In this document: piece by piece, positions 1 through 6,805 of the stretch
How the letters are laid out: each line of letters begins with the position of its first letter
How positions within the stretch are numbered: the stretch's first letter is position 1
Source of the DNA: Deltaproteobacteria bacterium
GTDB taxonomy: Bacteria > Desulfobacterota > Desulfobacteria > Desulfobacterales > Desulfatirhabdiaceae
Direction: 5' to 3'
Length of the DNA stretch: 23,748 nucleotides
Assembly (NCBI GenBank): GCA_021778975.1
Contig: JAJYBO010000012.1
Location: 1 to 23,748 of the forward strand
Position numbers and translations under genes: made by a program
Notes under the pieces: generated by a model
The model's input: the letters and a program-made list of their open reading frames with translations, nothing else
Database searches by the model: none
What the model was told of the DNA's origin: nothing

Positions 1-1023
1 TTTGATTAACGAGGCGTTCTGACCGTATTTGTGAGATAAGAGGGCGAGATAGTCCCTGATTTTTCCTCGCAGCTCATTTTCAGAAAAACCCTGAATTGTG
101 GCGAATATCTCCGCCATTTTATCGGGGCCGGGAAGCGAAGGATATTCCAGAATCTGTGTCAATGTGCGTGTATAGCGCTGAATTCCCCGATAGATATGAA
201 TATTCTGGACCATGTTCATGTTTGCCCAGCCGGCTCTCAGCCATTTGTATATGCCGCACCGCACCAGCGAATCATTTTGCTGGATGTATATGGATACGGT
301 GCAGGAATCGTACATGTAAGAATTGACCCACCCCAATCCCGGCTTATTCAGGCCATTTTGCCCTGAATAAAAGTAATTCCAGTTATCGTCTTTCCCTAAC
401 ACCAGCCCTTTTTTACCGACATCGGATACGTTTTTCTGTCTGGCAACGGAAATCAGAACGGGTTTTCCCTGATATTTCAACAGCACCAGCGTCCGGTTTA
501 AATCATAGGCATAATATGCGCCTGTGTTGACATCCGGAGTGATTTCCTCGTGTTCGACACCGTTCAGCATGTAGGGCTTGTCTAATTGAGACAGTTTGGC
601 GGCCAGGTTGGGGATATTCTGTTTTTTCCCATTGATTTCCGTCCAATAGGACAGCCGGATAGAGGATGGCGACAGGATAAAGGGCGGAATATGAGGGTTG
701 AACCCCAGTTCCAGAATGTATTCAAGGCTTTTGTGAATATCGAAATCATAATACGCGGATGACATACCGGAGTGGTTTTCGGGATAATAGAGGGTGTTTT
801 TGTCTTTGGAGGACAAAATGAAATCAATTACCGGCTGAATGGCGTCTTCTTTGAGCGCCTGAGGATGGTTGGTCCCCACCAGAGACAGCAGATAATTCAG
901 ACCGGGGGTGATGGTTTGAGGAATGGGCGTTTCTTTTCGGCCGGACAGATCCGATGCCACGGCAGTGGATGTCCACAGGATGCAGATCAACACCACAACG
1001 TGGCGAAACAGCAATTTTATCAT
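1..1023 (-). CDS. Hypothetical secreted protein, C-terminus outside window
   Basis: I read 341 open codons on the minus strand from the ATG at 1021-1023 to the left edge without a stop, so the gene is cut by the window. The N-terminus (MIKLLFRHVVVLICILW...) is a classic signal peptide: two basic residues, a hydrophobic core, then an AVA cleavage motif near residue 22, with no lipobox cysteine. The mature part is rich in Tyr, Asn and Trp and looks like a soluble exported protein, likely periplasmic. I do not recognise a family. It lies 86 bp downstream of the GcvT-SHMT gene on the same strand and could be its last operon member, though a nested palindrome separates them. A short AGG-type ribosome site sits about 7 bases before the ATG. 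That this is a coding sequence is well supported by the long open frame and signal peptide; its role is unknown. Confidence 0.8.
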   Translation of the reverse strand, partial: MIKLLFRHVVVLICILWTSTAVASDLSGRKETPIPQTITPGLNYLLSLVGTNHPQALKEDAIQPVIDFILSSKDKNTLYYPENHSGMSSAYYDFDIHKSLEYILELGFNPHIPPFILSPSSIRLSYWTEINGKKQNIPNLAAKLSQLDKPYMLNGVEHEEITPDVNTGAYYAYDLNRTLVLLKYQGKPVLISVARQKNVSDVGKKGLVLGKDDNWNYFYSGQNGLNKPGLGWVNSYMYDSCTVSIYIQQNDSLVRCGIYKWLRAGWANMNMVQNIHIYRGIQRYTRTLTQILEYPSLPGPDKMAEIFATIQGFSENELRGKIRDYLALLSHKYGQNASLIK

Positions 1024-1044
1024 AACGATGCCTGTCCTGTATCC

Positions 1045-1093
1045 TCCGGCGGTTGGCGGGAAATCAGTCAAAATACCCGCCGATCCTGCCGGA
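1045..1093 (-). other. Nested palindrome between two minus-strand genes
   Basis: Two perfect 6-bp inverted repeats are nested: TCCGGC at 1045-1050 with GCCGGA at 1088-1093, and GGCGGG at 1055-1060 with CCCGCC at 1076-1081. Neither strand has a T-run afterwards, so it is not a standard intrinsic terminator. On the minus strand it lies between the stop of the GcvT-SHMT gene and the start of the secreted protein gene. It could be an RNA-processing or mRNA-stabilising stem-loop. Confidence 0.5.
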
Positions 1094-1109
1094 TGATATG
1101 TAAATTTGG

Positions 1110-3764
1110 TTAGATGATTGCGCCCAGTAAATCTTGTATCCGCTGGACGATTTCAGGTTCTTCAAAACAGTAGCACATTTTCCGAAACCGTTTTCGGAAT
1201 GCCTTGATGTGTGACGATACGATTTTATCGTGTATTATAACAGACTGCATCATTTCTGCAAGTTCTTGAAAGTCGGTTTCATTCATGCCGAATCGCGTCA
1301 TTTCGGCAACCCCCATTCTTAAAGCGCCTGCGGCCGTAAAGCCTTCTTCGCCGGGGGTTGCCTGATAATTGACGATGATGCCGTTATTTTCGAGTCGTCG
1401 GGCGATTTCGGCTCCTGCGGCGTAGCCGACGGAGAGGATCACCTGATGGGTTTCTGTGAAAGACACCGCCGGATCGCCTTCGACACAGAGTCCACAGTCT
1501 TTCAGCGCGGTTGCAAAAGCTTTGGCGTTGGCGACGACCTGCCTCTGGTACGGATCCTTGAATGCGTTCATTTCATAGGCAGCCATCAACAGCCCCAACA
1601 ACGTTCCCAGGTGGTGGTTGCTGACGCCGCCGGGAAACGCCCGGCGTTCAATGGCTTCCCAAAGCGGATACTGTATGCTTTCCCTGGTGTAATCGGATGC
1701 GATGATGCCGCGCTGGGGGCCGAAAAACGTTTTATGGGTCGAACCCGTAACAATATGCGCGCCTTCCGTAAACGGATCTTGATAATATGAGCCAAACAGT
1801 CCCAGAACATGCGCCATGTCGTAAAGGATCACACAATCCATCCCCTGGGAATCCACGAAAGCACGGATGTCCGCTACCGGTTCTTTGTGCAGAATCATAC
1901 TTTTACCGAAAACGATCAATTCGGGGTGATATTCCGCGATCATCTGACAGGCGCCGGCGACATCTATTCGATAAGGATTTTCTTCAAGCACCGGAAAGTT
2001 GACGACCGCCGCCTTTTCGGTTTTTGGATCCCGCGCCACATAATCCCTGAGCGCGCCCATCGGCTGTGCGCTCAGGTGGCCGCCTTTGATGATATGATGG
2101 TTCAGTACGCAACGAATGCGGCGCTGCTCGGTTTTGCGATCCGCACGGTTGATGTAGTCGCAGAGAGCGCTGAACACGGTCGTATTGGCCATCTGGCCGG
2201 AAATCGGGCGGGTTTCCACCTGCGTACACCCCAGATAGTGACGCAATTCTTGCTGCAACATGGATTCGACACGGGCGATGAAATCAACGCCTTGATAATA
2301 AAATACCTCGATTTCACCAAAGGCTTTCATCTTTTTATGTTCCGCATAGCGTCCGGATGGATCCATAACGGAAAGCAGCCGCACCAGCAGAGACGGTGTC
2401 ATTTCGGAAGGAATCAGATTGATGCATTCCTGCTGGCGCCAGGCTGTATTGCGGATGGCGTTGTCTATCAGAGCGCAGGCTTTTTGAAAGCAGCCGTTTT
2501 CCGAAGTGGCGGGTTCTTCTTTCTGAAACAGGCGATCGTGGGCCACGGCTCTGGCAAATGGCGGTGCGTCACTGCGCAGATGATAGGGGACGATGACCGC
2601 GGGAGACAATTTCCCGCGGATATCAATCTGCAAGACGTCGCCCTCGTGCAGGGAACTGTCTATAAGCGCCAGCCCGATGGAACGCATGGTTTTTTCAGAT
2701 GTGATTTCAGGAAAGACGTCAGATGCCCGTGTTTTGAAACAAGGAACCATGGTCCCGCTGGTGATATGCCCCACCTGCTTCCGATCCTTGAATACCGGGC
2801 ATCCAGGACGCATCACGCCTTTATCGGTCAATGCGATGGAGAAGATCATTCGGGGAAGATCGTGAATCCGGCTGTAATCCTGATCCATGATGGCTTTCAT
2901 GGCTATAAACTGCCGGTACAGGGCATCTTTTCCAATAAAATCACCCTTTAAAGCGGAGAAACTGACGGCGATTCTGCTGAGCGGCAGTGCGAAAACCGGT
3001 ATTTCATTTCCGTCCGGGCCAAGCCCCAATTCATGACCGTAAAGGGGAAGCCCCGCCTCGAGTCGGAGCGTGTCCCGGGCGCCCAGTCCCGCGGGCGCCG
3101 CGCCTTTTTCAACGAGGATATCCCAGAGTTCCGGCGCGGCATGGCTGTCCATGAACACTTCGAATCCCAGGGGTTCCCCCGTGTATCCGGTTCTGGCGAT
3201 TTTTACGGGAATGCCATGCAGCACCGCGAGACTCAGTTTGTTCTTAAGCGGCTCCGGTAACGCTCCGGAGTCCATGATCGCGCAGAGGATATCTTTTGCT
3301 GATGGCCCCTGCAGACTGAGCATGGACATGGTGAACGTGACATCTTGCAACTGAATGTCCGAAAATCGGGGCAGAATGGACTGCAAGTGCGCCATGTCTT
3401 TTTCGCGGTTGGATGCGTTGACCACCAGAAGGTAGTGATCCGCGACAAACCGATACAGATAGGCGTCATCAATGGCGCCCCCTTCTTCGTTGGCGATCAG
3501 CGTATATTGGCTGTCTCCGGGTTCAAGCCCCGCGGCGTTGCCGGTAAGCGCACCCTGTAAAAAATCCAGAGCGGATCTTCCTGCAACGATGAAACGTCCC
3601 ATATGAGATACGTCGAAAAGCCCCGCATGACTGCGAGTGGCCAGATGTTCCTGAACGATTCCCGTCCGATATTGAATCGGCATATCCCATCCGCCAAATG
3701 GCGCCATCTGCGCGCCCAGATTCACATGCTGCCGATGGAAAACAGTACTGAGAAGCTGTTCCAT
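1110..3764 (-). CDS. GcvT-SHMT fusion: aminomethyltransferase / serine hydroxymethyltransferase
   Basis: This 884-residue protein joins two enzymes that are normally separate. Residues 1-395 are GcvT, the T-protein of the glycine cleavage system, which moves the aminomethyl carbon from lipoyl-GcvH to tetrahydrofolate: visible motifs are LFDVSHMG (49-56), GGAIDD with the expected catalytic Asp (95-100), LQGPSA (151-156) and GLGARDTLRLEAGLPLYGHE (226-245). Residues 425-884 are a PLP-dependent SHMT-like enzyme: LIPSE (450-454), YY (489-490), DMAH (649-652), THK with the Schiff-base lysine at 678, and LRMG with the substrate-carboxylate arginine at 816. The SHMT half is divergent: the usual Gly-rich stretch before YY is replaced by a charged segment. 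The start is fixed by a strong AAGGAGG ribosome site 7 bases upstream. pncB lies 41 bp upstream. GcvH and GcvP are not in the window. Both active sites look intact. Confidence 0.93.
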   Translation of the reverse strand: MEQLLSTVFHRQHVNLGAQMAPFGGWDMPIQYRTGIVQEHLATRSHAGLFDVSHMGRFIVAGRSALDFLQGALTGNAAGLEPGDSQYTLIANEEGGAIDDAYLYRFVADHYLLVVNASNREKDMAHLQSILPRFSDIQLQDVTFTMSMLSLQGPSAKDILCAIMDSGALPEPLKNKLSLAVLHGIPVKIARTGYTGEPLGFEVFMDSHAAPELWDILVEKGAAPAGLGARDTLRLEAGLPLYGHELGLGPDGNEIPVFALPLSRIAVSFSALKGDFIGKDALYRQFIAMKAIMDQDYSRIHDLPRMIFSIALTDKGVMRPGCPVFKDRKQVGHITSGTMVPCFKTRASDVFPEITSEKTMRSIGLALIDSSLHEGDVLQIDIRGKLSPAVIVPYHLRSDAPPFARAVAHDRLFQKEEPATSENGCFQKACALIDNAIRNTAWRQQECINLIPSEMTPSLLVRLLSVMDPSGRYAEHKKMKAFGEIEVFYYQGVDFIARVESMLQQELRHYLGCTQVETRPISGQMANTTVFSALCDYINRADRKTEQRRIRCVLNHHIIKGGHLSAQPMGALRDYVARDPKTEKAAVVNFPVLEENPYRIDVAGACQMIAEYHPELIVFGKSMILHKEPVADIRAFVDSQGMDCVILYDMAHVLGLFGSYYQDPFTEGAHIVTGSTHKTFFGPQRGIIASDYTRESIQYPLWEAIERRAFPGGVSNHHLGTLLGLLMAAYEMNAFKDPYQRQVVANAKAFATALKDCGLCVEGDPAVSFTETHQVILSVGYAAGAEIARRLENNGIIVNYQATPGEEGFTAAGALRMGVAEMTRFGMNETDFQELAEMMQSVIIHDKIVSSHIKAFRKRFRKMCYCFEEPEIVQRIQDLLGAII

Positions 3765-3805
3765 AATAATCCTCCTTTTTTTACGAGAGCATCATCATTG
3801 ACGCC

Positions 3806-5131
3806 CTATTGGAGCATTGAAAGATTCTGGCTTACATGGACAGGGTATCTATCCGGCTGCTGCAGGGTTGCATATCGGCGGTCGAGGGTTGGCAGGGCGG
3901 ACTGGATTTTTGTCCGGATTTCTATCAGAGATAACGGTGGTCGAGTGCGTTTGCCATTGACCATGACCATTTCCAAAAGCGGTTCGGCGCCTTCGATGAT
4001 GTCATTGCGGCAGGTGATGATATCTTCCAGGAGATTTCCATCGGCGGTTTTTCTGCGAAAAACCTGCTTTTTTCCGGCAAGGGTCTTTTTTCCCGGGCTG
4101 GTTTTTTTGACATCCCGATCGCGATACCGCACCATTTTGTACACGATATCCAGAAAAGGCGAATCCGAAGACACCCCGATGTTGGCGCCGACGCCGAAAG
4201 CGTCAATGGCGGCGCCTTCTGCCAGCGTCTTTTCAATTTTATACTCGTCAAAACCACTGGTCGCGATAATTTGCACCTGACACAGCCCTGCGTCATCCAG
4301 AATCCGGCGTACCTGCCGGCTGGTTTCCATCATATCGCCGCTGTCAATCCGGATGGCTTTCAACGAGTGTCCGTTTTGCGCCATAATGGTTGCGACATCC
4401 ACTGCATCACGAGCGCCCTGAAGTACATCCCAGGTATCAATCAGAAAAACGCTGTCGTCAGGAAACGCCAGGGCGTACGCCCGAAAGGCGTCGCGGTTAT
4501 TGCCAAACGCCTGAACGAAAGAATGCGCCATGGTGCCGGACACCGGTATGCCATATTTACGGGCGGCCAACACATTACTGGTTCCAGAAAACCCGGCGAT
4601 GTAGGTGCTTCTGGCCACCTGCATTCCGGCATCCAGCCCCTGGGTGCGGCGCAGACTGAAATCCACGATGGGTCTGCCGCTGGCCGCCTGGATGCAGCGG
4701 GCCGCTTTGGTGGTGATATTGGTTTGAAATCCAACGATATTGATCAAAAAAGTTTCCAGTATTTGGGCTTCGTCAACACGCGCGGAGATTTCCAGCAGGG
4801 GTTCGTCAGGAAAGCAAATGGTGCCTTCAGGCATGGCCCAGACTTCACCGCTAAAACGGAAATCCGGAAGGGTGTGGAGCAATGATTCTGGAAACAAGTT
4901 CAAACTTCGGAGATACTCGACATCTTCTGTTGAAAATCGCAGGCGTTCGAGACTGTTCAGGGCGTCTTCAAGCCCTGCGGCAATGAAATACCCCCGGTTG
5001 AGCTGATCGTATCCCCGAATGAACAGTGAAAAGGTGGCGGTCGCCATCATGTCGTTTTTCTTGTAGGCCGCCATCATGGTCAGTTCATACAGGTCTGTAA
5101 ACAGGGGGGAGAAAGTGAGATTTGAATTCAT
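3806..5131 (-). CDS. pncB: Nicotinate phosphoribosyltransferase
   Basis: This enzyme makes nicotinate mononucleotide from nicotinic acid and phosphoribosyl pyrophosphate in the Preiss-Handler NAD salvage route. The protein is 441 residues, typical for the family. The N-terminus has the family signature FTDLYELTM (11-19). LRRTQG (160-165), AGFSGTSNVLAA (179-190) and GTMAHSFVQAF (199-209) contain the phosphoribosyl-site residues and the histidine (203) that is phosphorylated in studied homologues. IRIDSGD and ATSGFDEYKI follow further on. I chose the ATG at 5129-5131 although the frame stays open to 5257, because the longer start lies inside the terminator hairpin of the upstream gene and family members begin close to the TDLYELTM motif. 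The ribosome site is weak (GGAAT). The gene probably starts the operon with the GcvT-SHMT gene. Confidence 0.93.
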   Translation of the reverse strand: MNSNLTFSPLFTDLYELTMMAAYKKNDMMATATFSLFIRGYDQLNRGYFIAAGLEDALNSLERLRFSTEDVEYLRSLNLFPESLLHTLPDFRFSGEVWAMPEGTICFPDEPLLEISARVDEAQILETFLINIVGFQTNITTKAARCIQAASGRPIVDFSLRRTQGLDAGMQVARSTYIAGFSGTSNVLAARKYGIPVSGTMAHSFVQAFGNNRDAFRAYALAFPDDSVFLIDTWDVLQGARDAVDVATIMAQNGHSLKAIRIDSGDMMETSRQVRRILDDAGLCQVQIIATSGFDEYKIEKTLAEGAAIDAFGVGANIGVSSDSPFLDIVYKMVRYRDRDVKKTSPGKKTLAGKKQVFRRKTADGNLLEDIITCRNDIIEGAEPLLEMVMVNGKRTRPPLSLIEIRTKIQSALPTLDRRYATLQQPDRYPVHVSQNLSMLQ

Positions 5132-5236
5132 CGGTAACGGGATTCCATAGAGAGGAAATTGACGCCGATATATCGCTTTTAAACAATAACGACCTTCTAA
5201 CTGGTCGAAATTGAAAAGACATATCAGCGTTTTTGT

Positions 5237-5277
5237 AAAACCTTCGTTCCGCGGCAAACGCGATGAAGGAACGAAGG
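5237..5277 (-). terminator. Intrinsic terminator of the tandem-GAF gene
   Basis: A perfect 10-bp inverted repeat (CCTTCGTTCC at 5241-5250, GGAACGAAGG at 5268-5277) with a 17-nt loop is followed on the minus strand by TTTT. It lies about 80 bp after the stop of the GAF gene. It also shows that translation of pncB cannot sensibly begin at 5257. Confidence 0.8.
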
Positions 5278-5355
5278 CGTATTGTCATGGTTGATGGCGA
5301 CAGAGTTCCGCCCCACGTATCCGGAGCGGCCAAAAATCTCTTTCACATCCAGTTG

Positions 5356-6396
5356 TCACGAAATGCTGTAGGGTTTGGCGTCCATTTCGAACAGGATATC
5401 GGCGTACCAGTCCTGACGGGTTTTCAACTGAATCAGCAACTGGTTCTTTTCGATAGCCATGCCCACGTTATGTGCCAGATATTCTTTCCAGACAAGATGG
5501 TCTTGATCCGGGTCAAACTCGAAATCGTAGTACCATCGCAATGCGCCAATGATTTTGGGGCCGATGGATACCGGGTACCCGATGATGGCCTTGATGCCTT
5601 CCGACAATGCTTCTTCACGGTACTGAACCCGCGGATCTGTGGCTACTTTGGAAATTACCACAGGTTTTCCGGTGGATATCTCGCCGATGCTTTGGGCAAC
5701 ATAGAGGTTGCCTTTGGCCTGATAGCGTTCGCTCAGGCCAAAAGAAGCGACGCGTTCCAGCATTCCACTCTCCTGTTTGAGCAGAAACAGGGAACATCCT
5801 TTGGAAAGCCCGGAAAGGGTAGCGGTTTTGACCAGATTCAGCATTGCTTCGCCGATCTGGAACGGCGGCATCAGATGGATGTTGGTGGTGGAAGATTTGA
5901 TCGAATCAAAATAAAATGCCTTCCGCAACGCCAACCCGATATGGATCGCCATCATTTTGAGGTATTCCATTTCTTCCCACGAAATATCTTTGGTCGTGGA
6001 AAAATAAAGGCGAAGCGAACCGATAAGTACGTTGCCGACGCCTACCGGTATTCCGACAATGCTTCTGATGCCTTCTTTGATGGCTTCCTGGCGATATTGC
6101 AAATTGGGATCCGTGGTGACATCCCGAATGACCACCACATTGCCCTGAAGGGTTTCGCCCAGACTTTTTCGAGGATCCACATCTCCTTTGGTTTTGTAAT
6201 CTTCGCTCAAACCAAAGGCTTCGGAAATCTTCATGACTTCATGAGACCGGTCGAACAGCATCAAACTGGCGCCATAAGCGCCAAAAATCTGTGATGCAAT
6301 CCGAACAGCCGTTTCTTTTGTGGTTGTCAGGTCGAGTGACTGATGAATCTCCGCAAGCCCTTGAATGAATCGGGGGGGAAAATCTTGGAGCGTCAT
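5356..6396 (-). CDS. Tandem GAF-domain protein
   Basis: This 346-residue cytosolic protein is made almost entirely of two GAF domains, small ligand- or redox-sensing modules (about 14-160 and 170-320). The two are clearly an internal duplication: with a constant offset of 158 residues and no gaps, residues 60-118 and 218-276 match at about 31 of 59 positions by eye, including FGLSE, TDP, QYR, EGI and the final PV. There is no kinase, cyclase, GGDEF or DNA-binding domain, so it probably works as a stand-alone sensor or partner protein. The start is the ATG at 6394-6396, placed 9 bases after a GGAG ribosome site; a longer reading frame to 6465 has no better signal. It is a single-gene unit ended by a terminator and divergent from dnaG. 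The ligand cannot be read from the sequence. Confidence 0.88.
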   Translation of the reverse strand: MTLQDFPPRFIQGLAEIHQSLDLTTTKETAVRIASQIFGAYGASLMLFDRSHEVMKISEAFGLSEDYKTKGDVDPRKSLGETLQGNVVVIRDVTTDPNLQYRQEAIKEGIRSIVGIPVGVGNVLIGSLRLYFSTTKDISWEEMEYLKMMAIHIGLALRKAFYFDSIKSSTTNIHLMPPFQIGEAMLNLVKTATLSGLSKGCSLFLLKQESGMLERVASFGLSERYQAKGNLYVAQSIGEISTGKPVVISKVATDPRVQYREEALSEGIKAIIGYPVSIGPKIIGALRWYYDFEFDPDQDHLVWKEYLAHNVGMAIEKNQLLIQLKTRQDWYADILFEMDAKPYSIS

Positions 6397-6570
6397 ACGA
6401 ATGTTCTCCTTCATCTGAAAAGTGGTTGAATACCATGATACGAAACCGAAAACAGATATATGCACGTCTATGGGCTATCATAGATCATTTTCAGAGTCAA
6501 TATTATTACGATGAATCCTTGCAATGACGATGGGTTTGCCATTTTTTATTCGTTTTTTGTGGATTTTGAT

Positions 6571-6599
6571 TTGACAATTGAATTCAGCGGCATTAGTTT
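6571..6599 (+). promoter_or_regulatory. Sigma70-like promoter for dnaG-rpoD
   Basis: A perfect TTGACA (6571-6576), a 17-bp spacer and TAGTTT (6594-6599, 3 of 6 consensus bases including the key TA and final T). It would give a leader of about 200 nt before dnaG. Confidence 0.55.
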
Positions 6600-6659
6600 A
6601 TTTTACTTTTTTTATCCTAATGAGATCGCAGAAAAATCGAATTCCGGATGGCTTTATAG

Positions 6660-6752
6660 AAAGTTCGCAGGCAAGAGGCGCAAATCCTTGATGATCTAGC
6701 GTAGTTGTAGATACGCCACGCAGATGGGGGCGCAGTACGGCATCCGTACTTT
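6660..6752. repeat. Degenerate palindromic (REP/MITE-like) intergenic element
   Basis: Matched arms lie roughly symmetrically around a central hairpin: AAAGT (6660-6664) against ACTTT (6748-6752), GCGC (6678-6681) against GCGC (6730-6733), and GCGTA (6699-6703) against TACGC (6712-6716) with an 8-nt loop. The arms are offset by only 3-4 bases from perfect symmetry. From memory it resembles dispersed intergenic palindromes of Desulfobacterales genomes, but only one copy is present here, so its repeat status is an inference. Confidence 0.4.
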
Positions 6753-6754
6753 TT
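6735..6754 (+). terminator. Terminator-like hairpin in the dnaG leader
   Basis: A perfect 6-bp stem, GTACGG (6735-6740) and CCGTAC (6744-6749), with a CAT loop is followed directly by TTTTT (6750-6754). It lies between the predicted promoter and the dnaG start, so it could act as a partial terminator or attenuator. It may also simply be part of the palindromic element. Confidence 0.45.
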
Positions 6755-6805
6755 ACGAAGTCGTCCGTCCCGCCTGCCTTTTCCGATATACAGGGAGGCC
6801 CATTC

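Larger units (their letters stand above)
6397..6805. other. Intergenic region between divergent GAF and dnaG genes
   Basis: About 410 bp without a convincing gene. The left half is AT-rich (many T-runs, 6541-6620) and holds a good plus-strand promoter at 6571-6599. A TATGAT hexamer on the minus strand near 6478-6483 could serve the GAF gene, but its upstream hexamer is poor. The right half holds a degenerate palindromic element and a terminator-like hairpin, both listed separately. A 62-codon frame at 6511-6699 runs into the palindromic element and has no ribosome site; I do not call it. Confidence 0.7.

Noticed and set aside
1809..2951. Open frame of 380 codons on the plus strand, antisense to the GcvT-SHMT gene
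   Set aside because: It lies entirely opposite a gene with clear motifs, has no ribosome site or recognisable domain, and looks like a codon-bias shadow.
3776..3806. A CTTTTTTTACGA string before the GcvT-SHMT gene resembling CTTTTTACGA at 6749
   Set aside because: The shared part is only about ten bases and T-rich; not enough to claim a second copy of the intergenic repeat.
5263..6294. Open frame of 343 codons on the plus strand opposite the tandem-GAF gene
   Set aside because: Antisense to a well-supported GAF protein; starts inside the terminator hairpin and has no family features.
6511..6699. 62-codon frame in the dnaG leader
   Set aside because: No ribosome site, composition unlike the neighbours, and its end lies in the palindromic element.
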